Assembly: GCA_964371165.1 (NCBI GenBank)
Contig: CAYJKR010000001.1
Coordinates: 33,054-97,053 of the forward strand
Direction of reading: 5' to 3'
Origin: GWC2-37-13 sp964371165
GTDB taxonomy: Bacteria; Patescibacteriota; Microgenomatia; UBA1406; GWC2-37-13
Length of the DNA stretch: 64,000 nucleotides
The translations under genes were made by a program, and so were the position numbers. Position 1 is the first letter of the stretch; every line of letters begins with the position of its first letter. Under the pieces are notes generated by a model. It ran no database searches. It saw nothing but the letters and a program-made list of their open reading frames with translations, and had not been told where the DNA came from. Shown here piece by piece: positions 23,056 to 32,895 of the stretch.

Positions 23056-24012
23056 TTATAATTTCTTTAGCCTTCTTTCAATTTCTTTCTTTGCCGGCCT
23101 GTGATTTACCGTCCCGTATTTTTCGATGGCAAAGCTCGCCATTACATTGCCGAGTCTTAGACAATCTCTGACCGGCAATTTCTTGGTCAAGCCGGCAATA
23201 AAACCGCCACGCCAGGCGTCTCCGGCCCCGGTCGGGTCAACCACTTTTTTGACTTTATAACTCTTCACTTCTATCTTTTGGTCTTTGGCTTCGTATCTAA
23301 CGCCTTTCTCGCCCAAGGTAGTTATGACTTTTAATCCTGTAGGTATCAATTCCCTGATAGTCTTTTTGATTCTTTTGAGGATCATAGCCATCTCGTAGTC
23401 GTTGCCTACCAAGTACTTTGAGCTCATCACTCCTCGATACAAATCCTTGTCTTTGATCCAGGTCATCGCCATTCCTGGGTCGTAAAGGTAGGGGATTTTG
23501 TATTTGATTGCCTCGTTTTGGAAATGAATAAATGCCCCCGGGTGGTTCGCGGAGATGACCAATAAATCATTTTTTCCCACGTATTTCTTTAGCCCAATAT
23601 TTTTAGCTTGCTGGCTTGCTCCGTAATAAAACCCCCAGATTTGGTTGTCTTTCTTGTCGGTTATAACTTTTCCCGTTGCCGTATATAACTTCCTGTCGAC
23701 GATAATTTCATCAGTGCCGACCTCATTTTTATTCAGAAAGGTGACAAACTCTTTTCCGTCTCTTCCTACCGATCCCAACAACTTTATCTTTGTACCCCAC
23801 CTGTCATCCTGAGCTTGACGAAGGATCTCAAGGGTTATCGCGGCATTATAGGCAATGTTCGTCCCCGTTCCACCCAGCTGTTTTTCCAGTCGGGAGAGCG
23901 CGAAAGAAACGTTTATTTGATGAAGTTTTTCCGGATGTAAAAAATTCACAAATTCTCCGGGAAAATTCATGATCTCGTCGTAGGCGATCGAGCCGGTTAT
24001 GAGAAGATTCAT
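23056..24012 (-). CDS. PfkB-family sugar/nucleoside kinase (adenosine kinase candidate)
   Basis: A ribokinase-fold enzyme of 318 residues. The N-terminal sugar site has GSIAYDEIMNFP and GGTGTNIAYNAA. The C-terminal signature DPTGAGDAWRGGFIAGL carries the catalytic Asp and anion hole. I chose ATG 24012: TATAAT ends 8 nt upstream, and the longer frame to 24195 runs back through the promoter and the divergent gene. Placement next to ahcY-metK favours adenosine as the substrate, since that would clear the product of AhcY, but ribose or fructose cannot be excluded. Residues RQAQDD come from an inserted dispersed repeat. Confidence 0.85.
   Translation of the reverse strand: MNLLITGSIAYDEIMNFPGEFVNFLHPEKLHQINVSFALSRLEKQLGGTGTNIAYNAAITLEILRQAQDDRWGTKIKLLGSVGRDGKEFVTFLNKNEVGTDEIIVDRKLYTATGKVITDKKDNQIWGFYYGASQQAKNIGLKKYVGKNDLLVISANHPGAFIHFQNEAIKYKIPYLYDPGMAMTWIKDKDLYRGVMSSKYLVGNDYEMAMILKRIKKTIRELIPTGLKVITTLGEKGVRYEAKDQKIEVKSYKVKKVVDPTGAGDAWRGGFIAGLTKKLPVRDCLRLGNVMASFAIEKYGTVNHRPAKKEIERRLKKL
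23801..23830. repeat. REP-like imperfect palindrome inside the PfkB kinase gene
   Basis: The segment has the form TCATCCTGAGC...GAAGGATCT, an imperfect palindrome with arms ATCCT and AGGAT. It matches the widespread intergenic repeat in which the coding strand reads AGATCCTTCGTCAAGC. Here it lies in frame and is translated as part of LRQAQDDR, an amino acid string often seen where this repeat invades genes. It falls in a loop between sugar-binding strands, so the kinase may tolerate it. Confidence 0.6.
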
Positions 24013-24059
24013 ACGCGTAATTATATACTTAAATTGATTAAATTTGATAAAATAACTAA

Positions 24060-25409
24060 ATGAATATTGCTTTTGATGTAAGCCCTCTCTTAAACGCTTC
24101 TGGAACATTCGGTGATAAGTCGGGAGTTTATCGATATATGTACGGGTTGATTTCCTCGATGCAAAAATATCTGGCAAAAAAAGACCCCGAGGCAAAAATT
24201 ATTTTATTTACTTTTAATCATAGACTTTTAGTTAATATATTGAATCCCGATATTATTTATCTATCAACCCAAAAAAACTGCATATTCTTAAACAAATTTA
24301 TTGAGTATCACGCCGAGCCCAAACTTGGGACTTCTATTAAACAATTGGCCTTCCGTATACCTTTTATTTATCTTCTTTTAAAAATTGCCAACAAGATTTT
24401 TAAAATTAAACGTTTCTATCAATCCGCCCGGGAACAGGCCCATATGAGGACCTATATTGATTACTTAGATCACGAACTAAAGAAAAATAAAGTGAAAATA
24501 ATTTTTCACTCGGAAACCAGTTTCCTCCCCTTGAAAGGATACAAAAATATAGTAACTATTTACGATTTGACGCCCAATTTATTTCCCCATTTTCATAAAC
24601 CGGAAACGGTCGACCTGTATAACCGGAAGATGGAATTTGCAAGGAACTATTGTAACGGGATAATATGCATTAGTAAATCAACAAAAAATGATTTACTCAA
24701 ATATTATCAGTCGTTTAAAAATAAAAAGATCGTGGTCGTTTATCCCGGTCACGAAATGCCTATTTATTCGTCGGCGAAAGAACAAGCATTATTCAAAAAT
24801 ATCAAATTACTTTTAAATAAATCCGATCAGGATCTTGTTAGGAAAAAATACTTATTGCATTTTGGTACATTCGAGCCGAGAAAGAATTTGACGAACCTCG
24901 TAAAGAGTTTTTCTAATCTGATGGAAAAAAAACAAATTCCTAATGACTTCAAATTGGTCCTGATCGGGGGAGAGGGTTGGGGATCGGTAAAAGGCAGAAT
25001 TTTGGAATACATCAAAGAAAATTATCTTGACAATAAAAAAAGCAATATTATTGTTCTAAATTATCTATCAGATCAGCATCTTTATGCTTTAATAAAAAAC
25101 GCTTTCGCGGTCGTTTATCCAAGTTTATATGAAGGGTTCGGTCTCCCCGTCCTTGAGAGCATGAGGATAGGAACGCCGGTAATATCGGCCCAAAATTCTT
25201 CGTTGACCGAGGTAGGAGAAGGCGCCGTGCTCTATTTTGATACCAATAGTTATTTTGACCTTGAAGAAAAAATAAAAAAACTCGTCAACAATAAACCTTT
25301 ATCTAAACGGCTTTCTAAAAAAGGTTTGGAGCAAAGTAAAAAATTTTCTTGGGATAAATCGGCCAAACAAGTCTATAAATTTTTACACGATTTAAGCAGA
25401 AAAAATTAA
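24060..25409 (+). CDS. Glycosyltransferase, GT4 family (group 1)
   Basis: A GT-B glycosyltransferase of 449 residues. The N-terminal site has DVSPLLNASGTFGDKSGVYRY and the donor site has HFGTFEPRKNLTNLV and YPSLYEGFGLPVLESMRIG with the E-x7-E pair. It resembles the 18289 enzyme but is longer. It starts 47 nt from the divergent kinase. An extended -10 TGATAAAAT ends 7 nt before the ATG, so it is predicted leaderless. It leads a run of three genes with end-to-end overlaps into two GT-C proteins. Confidence 0.9.
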   Translation: MNIAFDVSPLLNASGTFGDKSGVYRYMYGLISSMQKYLAKKDPEAKIILFTFNHRLLVNILNPDIIYLSTQKNCIFLNKFIEYHAEPKLGTSIKQLAFRIPFIYLLLKIANKIFKIKRFYQSAREQAHMRTYIDYLDHELKKNKVKIIFHSETSFLPLKGYKNIVTIYDLTPNLFPHFHKPETVDLYNRKMEFARNYCNGIICISKSTKNDLLKYYQSFKNKKIVVVYPGHEMPIYSSAKEQALFKNIKLLLNKSDQDLVRKKYLLHFGTFEPRKNLTNLVKSFSNLMEKKQIPNDFKLVLIGGEGWGSVKGRILEYIKENYLDNKKSNIIVLNYLSDQHLYALIKNAFAVVYPSLYEGFGLPVLESMRIGTPVISAQNSSLTEVGEGAVLYFDTNSYFDLEEKIKKLVNNKPLSKRLSKKGLEQSKKFSWDKSAKQVYKFLHDLSRKN

Positions 25410-27535
25410 TGAAAAAAAAGGTTTTTTATTTTTTTATTTTAGCAATAATTAGTCTTATACCCTTTGCCATCCGCTATCAAGTATGGAATATCAACTTCTT
25501 GATGCCTTTTGCCTACGACGGCGATCTGATGTGGAATTTAGTCTCCATCAAAGGAATAATTGAAACAGGTTGGCATATAACAAATAACTCACTCGGCGCG
25601 CCCTTTGGCTACAATATAATAGACTATCCAACATCGGATTTACTTAATCTTATTATTTTAAAATTTTTATCCTTTTTTATAAATAACCCCTCGTTGATTT
25701 TAAATATATTCTATATTTTCACTTTCATTTCGACTTTTATAACTTCATTTTTCGTTTTTAGGCATTTTAAAATAAGAGCCGGCTTGGTAATCGTCGGTGC
25801 ATATTTGTTTACTTATTTGCCCTTCCATTTAATAAGAGCGGAGAACCATCTTTTTTTATCCTCTTATTTTATGATTCCGCCCATTGTTATGGTGATTTTT
25901 TGGCTTATGGACAAAGAGTCTGTTTTCTTCAAAAACATCTTTGACAAAAAATCTGTCCTTACCGTAATTATCGCCTTATTAATTTCTTCGACTGGAATAT
26001 ATTATGCTTTCTTTTCCGCTGTATTTATTATGTTTGCGGGTCTGATCGGTTCGATCCAAAACGGTCAATTCAGAAATATCCTTGCCGCGATCTTAGTCAG
26101 TATAATCATATCTTTGGGGGTCATTGTTAACATCTATCCAAATCTTACCCATCAGTCCTCATATGGCAAAAGTGCCGCGGTCGGACGAAGCCCAACCGAA
26201 GCTGAATATTATGGATTAAAAATCGTAGGATTCTTTATCCCAAATTCCAGTTACCATTTTACCCCTCTCAAAAAATTTCAAGTTAAATACATGACCTATG
26301 CCTTAACGAAGGACGAAGGTGGAACGTCTTACCTCGGAGTTTTCGGGGCTATTGGATTTCTTCTTTTACTTCTAAATCTGATAAAAAAAATTAAGATTGA
26401 TCCAAAATTAGACAATCTCTCTTATTTAAGTCTTGGAGGAGTTTTATTTGCCACGGTGTCCGGGTTTGCAATTTTCTTTACTTACATCGTCTCGGAGAAT
26501 ATCAGAGTTTACCAAAGGATTAGTATATTTATTGCCTTTTTCTCAATTTTCGGATTTATTTTGGTGGTGAATAGTCTCTTGAGAAAGATCAAAATCAAAA
26601 AATATCTTTATCTTCTTTTACTTTTGATAATTGGCGTTGCTGGACTGGTAGACGTGACTTCAGTCTATATTCCCGAGCCCCGCAGCCTTTATTCAGCCTA
26701 TTTAAGCGATAAGAAATTTGTGGAACAAATAGAGTTAGCTCTGCCTGACGAAGCGATGGTTCTCCAACTTCCTTATAAAGCTTTTCCTGAAACACCACCC
26801 GTTCACAATCTCGGCGACTACGCTTTGTTTCGGCCATACCTGCACTCGCGCACCCTTAAATGGAGCTACGGAATCACAAAAGGCAGCAGTCAGGATCAAT
26901 GGATTAAAAGCCTTTCAGAACTCCCGGTCGAAGGGATGGTTTATAAAGCCGTCGTGGCCGGGTACAGGGGAATTTATTTAAATACCGCCGGGTACGAGGA
27001 CGGCGGAAAAGAAATAGGGGATAAGCTGTCGGCTATTTTGAATGAGAAGCCGATTATAAGCGATACGAAAGACCAGGTCTTTTACAATTTAACAAATTAT
27101 CGTCGGCAATTGTTGGAAGAATTAGGCCAAAAAGAGATAGAAAAACAACAAAGAGAGGTCCTTTCTCTTCCGATATTGGTTAATTGGAACAAGGGCTTTT
27201 ATCCATTAGAAAAAGATCAGGGAGACAATTGGAATTGGTCCAAAAAAGAGTCGAGCATCACCATCGTCAACGAAAACGAAAGTAATAAAAAAATTGTCCT
27301 GGAGTTTTATCCTGTCTCCAACTACCCCGAACCGTCAAATTTATATATGGGCAGCGATCTGTTTTCTAAACGCTTAAAGATAAATGGAAAGAAACAATTA
27401 TTTAGAGTGAATTTAACCGTTCCCCACGGCGTCCACAAAATTACTTTCAAAACCGATTCCAAAAAAGTCGAGGCGCCGAACGAAGCGAGGGATTTGTATT
27501 TTCGGCTCTTTAATTTCCGCCTTAAAGAGTTATGA
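25409..27535 (+). CDS. GT-C type membrane glycosyltransferase with C-terminal extracytoplasmic domain
   Basis: A large polytopic protein, 708 residues, with about 11 helices in the first two thirds. The first external loop has FAYDGDLMWNLVSIKG with an acidic pair, the hallmark of GT-C enzymes that use lipid-phosphate sugars on the outer face. The last 100 residues form a soluble beta-rich domain ending EARDLYFRLFNF. The next gene has a related C-terminal domain, which suggests paralogues with different specificities. Start overlaps the GT4 stop by one base. Confidence 0.7.
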   Translation: MKKKVFYFFILAIISLIPFAIRYQVWNINFLMPFAYDGDLMWNLVSIKGIIETGWHITNNSLGAPFGYNIIDYPTSDLLNLIILKFLSFFINNPSLILNIFYIFTFISTFITSFFVFRHFKIRAGLVIVGAYLFTYLPFHLIRAENHLFLSSYFMIPPIVMVIFWLMDKESVFFKNIFDKKSVLTVIIALLISSTGIYYAFFSAVFIMFAGLIGSIQNGQFRNILAAILVSIIISLGVIVNIYPNLTHQSSYGKSAAVGRSPTEAEYYGLKIVGFFIPNSSYHFTPLKKFQVKYMTYALTKDEGGTSYLGVFGAIGFLLLLLNLIKKIKIDPKLDNLSYLSLGGVLFATVSGFAIFFTYIVSENIRVYQRISIFIAFFSIFGFILVVNSLLRKIKIKKYLYLLLLLIIGVAGLVDVTSVYIPEPRSLYSAYLSDKKFVEQIELALPDEAMVLQLPYKAFPETPPVHNLGDYALFRPYLHSRTLKWSYGITKGSSQDQWIKSLSELPVEGMVYKAVVAGYRGIYLNTAGYEDGGKEIGDKLSAILNEKPIISDTKDQVFYNLTNYRRQLLEELGQKEIEKQQREVLSLPILVNWNKGFYPLEKDQGDNWNWSKKESSITIVNENESNKKIVLEFYPVSNYPEPSNLYMGSDLFSKRLKINGKKQLFRVNLTVPHGVHKITFKTDSKKVEAPNEARDLYFRLFNFRLKEL

Positions 27536-29703
27536 CATTTAAAAAAACAATTTTTTGGGCAGCCCTTCTGGCCGTTCTCCTCCTTGATTTATACTCTTTA
27601 AAACCGATTCTCAATTCGGGCTATTATTTCGACGACACCCTCAACTCCCAAGCCCAAGCTTATTTGGATTATTCGGGATCGACGCTATCGCAACTAAATC
27701 AAAAAATAATCGGTGACTGGCTCTATTCTGGCAGGATCCTTCCCGGCGCGATGTACGGATATTTGCCCTGGTTGTTCATTCCCTTGTTCAAATACAAGAT
27801 AATACTGGTTTCTTTCCACCTAGTTATTATGTTGACTCTTTCCTTATTTTTGTATCTAATTACTAAGTCCATTCCTTTCTCATTTTTATATTTGTTGGCC
27901 GTCCCGATTTTTTTACAGTTCAAGCATTCTCCCGACGCCGTCACTTCTTTCTCTATTCTTTTGCCTTTGATAGGCTTGAAGTTATCGATCACCCTCATAT
28001 TTTTACAAAAATATTTGGACAAGAACAAAAAAGTGTTTTATATATTGAGTCTAATTTTTTATCTGCTCATGCTCTTGATGTTTTACGAGATCACCTATAT
28101 TTTCTTTCCCTTAATTTTTTACTTGGCTTACCTAAAAACGAAGTCCTTTAAAAAAAGCCTAAAAATTTCTTTGCCGTACATTATTTTCTCGTTATTTTTT
28201 ATCGTTCTTTATTTTTTCGTGTCGTGGCGAGCTCCCAGTCACTATAGCGGTTCTACCATTAATTTTGATTTGAGACTGATTGCCAACGCTTTCCTCAAAC
28301 AGATTTCCGGATCTTTGCCCTTGAGTTACTATTTTTTCACCCAAAAAATAGGATACTTCCCGTTTGTCAACAAACTGGATTATTTAGTAGGTGCGTTGTA
28401 TTTTATTTTTGGATTTATTTTCTTGCTCAAGACAAAAATAAAGAAAGTTTTTCCCATTATCGCGATAGGCTTGTTAATTGTAATAATTCCGGCCATTCCC
28501 ATATCGCTTTCCCTCCGTTACCAGAAAGAGGTGGCTTGGGGAGTCGGATACCTGCCCGTCTACATCCAATATTTCGGCAGCGCGCTTTTCTTTCTCGGCC
28601 TAATTCTTTTGTTTATCAATAAGGTAAAAAATAAGATTATGAAGACGTTCATTATCGTCGCGTCGTCCGCGGTCTTTGCCTTTGCCGCGTTTATCAATCT
28701 TAATAGCAACAAAATTGTCGTCGAGAACCTCAATGCCAGTTTCAAATATCCGAGAGAACTCATCGAGACCGCGCTTAAAAAAGGGTTGTTATCGGATATG
28801 AAAGAAGGGGCGACTGTTATTTCTTTAAATGAAGGATTTTGGGATACCAAGGAAAATTATTTTTACTTTACCGGCAAAAAACTATCCGTTTTGCCTCCTA
28901 GCCAATATTTTGAAGCGGATAGGGAAAATGGCGACCTGGTAGTCAAAAAAGAAAATACCGATCTATTCGTTTTAAAATACCTAACCGTCAATAAGGACTT
29001 GGGATATGCCGTTTTCGGAAAAGTAAAAGAAATGTACTACCTGCCTTTGATAAATGTAAGCATCGTCAATATCGAGTCGGCAGAAATATTCATTTATAAT
29101 AATACCGTCTATGACTACGTAAGATTTATTGCTTATCCATCGGAATACTCTTTGAGAAAAGGTTATGTCGGGGAAAAAATCGTGAAATTGCAAGACTTGG
29201 GTGAATTCTATAACTTGCAATTAGAAAATCAATTGATTGACTTTACCTCAATAAAATTAGTGAATTCCAATAATCCGCAAGATTCGTCGGCGATTATAAA
29301 AAATCAATACACCGATTTGCCCGTCGACGGCTACGCTATCTTTTGGCAAGGAGATTTTTCCGGCCAGGAACAGTTTGATAGTTTTACCTGGCACTGGAGC
29401 GGAAAAAAAGGCGTTCTTAAAATAGTCAATTTGGATGAATACGATAAAACAATTTTTATCGACATGGCAATAAACACCGGGTACGAAGAAGAATCAAATT
29501 TAATCGTCAAAACCGACGACGGGTTGCTCGACACAATCAAAGTCGACGTCGAAGGCATTCAATATTCCAAATATATTTATTTGCGCCCGGGAGTAAACCA
29601 CATTTATTTCGAGTCGGACGCAAAAAAAGCCTACACTGGTCCAAACGATCCGAGAGATTTACGGTTCAAGGTAGTAAATTTTAAATCCGAAACCGTAAAC
29701 TGA
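27532..29703 (+). CDS. GT-C type membrane glycosyltransferase with related C-terminal domain
   Basis: A 723-residue polytopic protein. The first external loop reads NSGYYFDDTLNSQAQAYLD, with an Asp pair in the GT-C position. About 11 helices follow and then a long extracytoplasmic part. The final domain (HWSGKKGVLKIVN to DPRDLRFKVVNF) is related to that of the preceding gene. The start overlaps the preceding stop by 4 nt. It meets the minus-strand methyltransferase stop to stop with no gap. Confidence 0.68.
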   Translation: MTFKKTIFWAALLAVLLLDLYSLKPILNSGYYFDDTLNSQAQAYLDYSGSTLSQLNQKIIGDWLYSGRILPGAMYGYLPWLFIPLFKYKIILVSFHLVIMLTLSLFLYLITKSIPFSFLYLLAVPIFLQFKHSPDAVTSFSILLPLIGLKLSITLIFLQKYLDKNKKVFYILSLIFYLLMLLMFYEITYIFFPLIFYLAYLKTKSFKKSLKISLPYIIFSLFFIVLYFFVSWRAPSHYSGSTINFDLRLIANAFLKQISGSLPLSYYFFTQKIGYFPFVNKLDYLVGALYFIFGFIFLLKTKIKKVFPIIAIGLLIVIIPAIPISLSLRYQKEVAWGVGYLPVYIQYFGSALFFLGLILLFINKVKNKIMKTFIIVASSAVFAFAAFINLNSNKIVVENLNASFKYPRELIETALKKGLLSDMKEGATVISLNEGFWDTKENYFYFTGKKLSVLPPSQYFEADRENGDLVVKKENTDLFVLKYLTVNKDLGYAVFGKVKEMYYLPLINVSIVNIESAEIFIYNNTVYDYVRFIAYPSEYSLRKGYVGEKIVKLQDLGEFYNLQLENQLIDFTSIKLVNSNNPQDSSAIIKNQYTDLPVDGYAIFWQGDFSGQEQFDSFTWHWSGKKGVLKIVNLDEYDKTIFIDMAINTGYEEESNLIVKTDDGLLDTIKVDVEGIQYSKYIYLRPGVNHIYFESDAKKAYTGPNDPRDLRFKVVNFKSETVN

Positions 29704-30375
29704 TTATTTGTAGGCGACGACACCGAGGTCTTGAGCTTCATTATATTTGTCCTGCTGGAGATACAAAAACTCTATCTTTCTAAAGTCAAAGTATTTCAGT
29801 AACGTTTTTATTAGAAGCGATGGAAGTTTCAGCTTGTGACTCGGGTCAAGAAAAAAGGAAGACGATCCGACCCTGACATTCTCAACGTTTGGAGTTTCCA
29901 TGATCAAGACTCCGCCAGGAACTAATTTTTTGCTACAAACGAGGAGCAGATCAAATAATTCATGAAATTCTATATGCTCGATTAGATGGAAAGCGCTTAT
30001 TCCATAATATTTTTGCTCCGTTAAATAAAGATATTTCAGGCCGTCTCCGCAATAAACGCGATGACCTTTTTTATTTGCCCGCTCTACGTAAACTGTGTTA
30101 ATGTCTACCCCCTCTATATTTTTAAACTTTTTTTCTGACAGTAAATCTATAAATTCACTCCTGCCGAATCCTATGTCCAGAAAGTAATTTTTTTTTCGCG
30201 AAGCCTCCGGGACAGCCTTGATATATTTTAGATACACAGACTGCCTATCTTTTATTTCTTCATACGGACCCCTCAACCGATCCTGATGAAAAGTATAGAA
30301 ATCGTCGGCGAACTTGGGAAAAAACAAGCCTTTTTTTGAAAAAAAGTATTTTATGGTCTTAAAAAATTTTCTCAT
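29704..30375 (-). CDS. Class I SAM-dependent methyltransferase
   Basis: A soluble enzyme of 223 residues. Motif I is FLDIGFGRSEFIDLL, followed by the acidic EGVDIN for the SAM ribose and AFHLIEHIEF for motif III. The rest is typical of Methyltransf_11/23 proteins that modify sugars or lipids. ATG 30375 overlaps the upstream stop (ATGA), which I prefer over an in-frame start at 30387. It is the last gene of a four-gene minus-strand run of membrane glycosyltransferases. Confidence 0.83.
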   Translation of the reverse strand: MRKFFKTIKYFFSKKGLFFPKFADDFYTFHQDRLRGPYEEIKDRQSVYLKYIKAVPEASRKKNYFLDIGFGRSEFIDLLSEKKFKNIEGVDINTVYVERANKKGHRVYCGDGLKYLYLTEQKYYGISAFHLIEHIEFHELFDLLLVCSKKLVPGGVLIMETPNVENVRVGSSSFFLDPSHKLKLPSLLIKTLLKYFDFRKIEFLYLQQDKYNEAQDLGVVAYK

Positions 30376-31817
30376 AAATTTGCACAATCTATTTTATAGA
30401 TTATCAAGGCTTCCTTGTATTTATTATAGTCGAAAGGATAATAGGATTTAAATAGCGAGCCTTGTAAAATATTTTTCTTTCTGTTGACGGAAAAATCCCG
30501 CCAAATATAAACTACGCGTTGAGGATACTTGGTACATAACGATTTTTTCTCCATTCGTTCTATATCTTCGTATATTTCGATCCTGAAATTGCGACTTTTT
30601 ATCGACAAAGGAATTAGGCTAAAAAAGAGGTTGTTGGCCCCGTAGCGGTCGTCGTTGATGAGGAATGTTGCTTTTGGGTTCAGGTCGAGAACATTCCTCT
30701 TGAAGTCGTAGGGAACATGGACTGAGGATCGGTCGAAATGCTGGACCTCGTCTATTTCCGGAATTCTCCATCGGTAGCTTTGGGCCGGAAAAAAGACAAA
30801 AACCAAATCAAGCATTATAAACAGAATTAATGGCTTGAGATTTATTTTTTCTATGCTTACCGCTAGGAATACGAACAAGGAAAGAAAAAATATCAGATAA
30901 TATCTCGGGTAGTAGACGTCAAGCAATAAAAGCATCCCGGCGTTGACAATGACGTTGACGGCCAGAATTTGTACTACCGGGTTATCGATCAAATTTTTGA
31001 AATTTTTTTTCTTAAGATAAGAAATAATATTAATCAAAACAATAAATAAAAATGAGAAACTGAAAAAATAAGGAAGGTAGGTCAGATAATTTTTAGTGTT
31101 ATTGAGCAAGCCTTTTAGGGTAGGGTAGGCAGACGTCACATTATTGCTTTCGGCTCCGCCGAAGTGAAAAGCAATATATAGGTTCAGGAACAAGAATAAG
31201 GCATGACTGAAGATCAATCCCATTGTCGGCAAAAAATCCTTCTTTCCGTTCCGTATAAGGTAAACAAGGAAAATGAGTAGACTGGAAACAAGAATGCTTG
31301 AGGCATTTGATTTTGTAAGTGCCACTAAAAAACCGAGTAAAATTGTGGCGGCGTAATTCTTCTTTGACAGACAATACCAATATAAAATCGCAAGCGGAAT
31401 TATTAAGTTTTCTACCGTTCCTATTGAGAAATAAATTAGGAAAAATGGCCCGAGGATAAAAGTTATAGGAATGACCATTTTTAGAGGCTTTTTATTGAAG
31501 AATAAGGAGAGTCCAAAAACTGTGATCAGCATATTCACTATCGCCGTGGTTTTTAGTACATTCAAGATCGAAATAACATGGTAGGGAATATGTCTCAAAA
31601 GATCGGCAATAAAAGCATTTATCCAAAAGAAGAGCGGTTGTTTACCCACGTATACGGGAAACAAGTAGCCAATATTGTCGAAAATTATCTTATAGATCCA
31701 GCGCCCGTATATTAGTTCGTCGACAAATACGGTATTATACATTTTGGAAAAAATCAGAACCAGAATTAATGCCGTCAAAAGTAGAAAAAAATAAAGCAGC
31801 CTATTTTTCTTTGGCAT
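30372..31817 (-). CDS. GT-C membrane glycosyltransferase (PMT/ArnT-like)
   Basis: A polytopic protein of 481 residues. The first external loop reads NTVFVDELIYGRWIYK, with the DE pair, and GKQPLFFWINA, the K-P-L-F/P-Y/F motif of the GT39/GT83 group, which transfers sugars from polyprenyl phosphate. A C-terminal soluble part follows the helices. It overlaps its neighbours at both ends, so it is co-transcribed with the 32892 GT2 that could make its lipid-linked donor. Confidence 0.75.
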   Translation of the reverse strand: MPKKNRLLYFFLLLTALILVLIFSKMYNTVFVDELIYGRWIYKIIFDNIGYLFPVYVGKQPLFFWINAFIADLLRHIPYHVISILNVLKTTAIVNMLITVFGLSLFFNKKPLKMVIPITFILGPFFLIYFSIGTVENLIIPLAILYWYCLSKKNYAATILLGFLVALTKSNASSILVSSLLIFLVYLIRNGKKDFLPTMGLIFSHALFLFLNLYIAFHFGGAESNNVTSAYPTLKGLLNNTKNYLTYLPYFFSFSFLFIVLINIISYLKKKNFKNLIDNPVVQILAVNVIVNAGMLLLLDVYYPRYYLIFFLSLFVFLAVSIEKINLKPLILFIMLDLVFVFFPAQSYRWRIPEIDEVQHFDRSSVHVPYDFKRNVLDLNPKATFLINDDRYGANNLFFSLIPLSIKSRNFRIEIYEDIERMEKKSLCTKYPQRVVYIWRDFSVNRKKNILQGSLFKSYYPFDYNKYKEALIIYKIDCANL

Positions 31818-32895
31818 ATCTTACGACAAATCTGATAAAGTAGATAAAGTAAATTATCATGAAGGGAATCCAGGCTTTTACGTAATGAATGGCACCCACT
31901 TTCAATCCAGCGACGGAGAAGTGGGGGAATGAGGCGTAAAACATAAACGCCAAAAACATTGCTACGCCACTGGCAATAATAAATCGTCTATGTTGACGGA
32001 ATAAACCTATTACTAATCCGAATGGAATCAATATAAAGTAAAAGCTAGTACTTAATAGAGAAGGAAAGTAGGAAAAGTCCTTAGTTCCCAACAGAATCCC
32101 TTTCAGATCGGACGGTATCATTTTTAATTGATACCTTCTTATATCTTGATCGGACATTTTTCCTTCCGGATCCAAGTGGTGGGCGTAAGGAGTCTTTAAA
32201 TAGGATCCGAATTTTACTTTGTGAGTAATTAGGATAGAAAATATCCCAAGCAATAGAATCAAAAAAATAATCATTAAGTGTTTATATCTTCTTTTTTCTA
32301 TAAAAGGCCAAAAATATAGTAGAGACAAAATACCAGAGAAAATTAAATCTACATATCGGGCACTAAAAACCCAAGTTAGTAGGATAGCAATAATAAAGCT
32401 GTTCTTGTAGTTTCTTTTTCCAGCAACGCCAAGATAGGCAATTATCATATTGGCAAGAAGAGTGACCGTTGAATTCCAAGGTATGGCCACGTATTGAATC
32501 AGGTTTGAGGCAAACATATACAATAAGGAGGCGATTATTAAATATAGCTCGTCCTTGAATAGTTTTTGACAAATCTTGAAAAATAGGACAAAGCTTGCGA
32601 GCCAAATAATAAAATTCGGTATCAAAAATGGGTCTTTTGGATATAAAGACATGAAAAGTGCCCCTAAAATCGGGTACCCCAAGCCGTAGTCGTAGTTTAT
32701 GAGCTTGAGTTGGGATAGTTCTTTGGCCATCAATAAGTATCTTGATTGGTCATACCATAAATAGTATCCCTGGAAGTCGCCGTTGGGAAAGCTGCTGTTG
32801 ACGAAGAGTTGATAAAAAATAAAATAAAACGCGGCTATCAATAATAAAATTATTAATAAACGATTCTTATTAAAGATGGTTATTAAATACTTCAT
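31801..32895 (-). CDS. Polytopic membrane protein, probable GT-C glycosyltransferase
   Basis: 364 residues with about nine to ten helices. The first external loop has NGDFQGYYLWYDQSRY, acidic and aromatic as in GT-C enzymes, but the family motif is weak, so this is a lower-confidence call. It overlaps both the preceding GT2 (4 nt) and the following GT-C gene (17 nt). The arrangement GT2 plus two GT-C proteins suggests a dolichyl/undecaprenyl-phosphate sugar made inside and used outside. Confidence 0.6.
   Translation of the reverse strand: MKYLITIFNKNRLLIILLLIAAFYFIFYQLFVNSSFPNGDFQGYYLWYDQSRYLLMAKELSQLKLINYDYGLGYPILGALFMSLYPKDPFLIPNFIIWLASFVLFFKICQKLFKDELYLIIASLLYMFASNLIQYVAIPWNSTVTLLANMIIAYLGVAGKRNYKNSFIIAILLTWVFSARYVDLIFSGILSLLYFWPFIEKRRYKHLMIIFLILLLGIFSILITHKVKFGSYLKTPYAHHLDPEGKMSDQDIRRYQLKMIPSDLKGILLGTKDFSYFPSLLSTSFYFILIPFGLVIGLFRQHRRFIIASGVAMFLAFMFYASFPHFSVAGLKVGAIHYVKAWIPFMIIYFIYFIRFVVRYAKEK

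Noticed and set aside
23804..23828. Repeat in the PfkB kinase as a transposon remnant
   Set aside because: Only a 25-30 bp palindrome is present, without terminal repeats, transposase or target duplication.
23056..24195. Longer N-terminus for the PfkB kinase
   Set aside because: The extra 61 residues overlap the divergent gene and its promoter and do not resemble a kinase.
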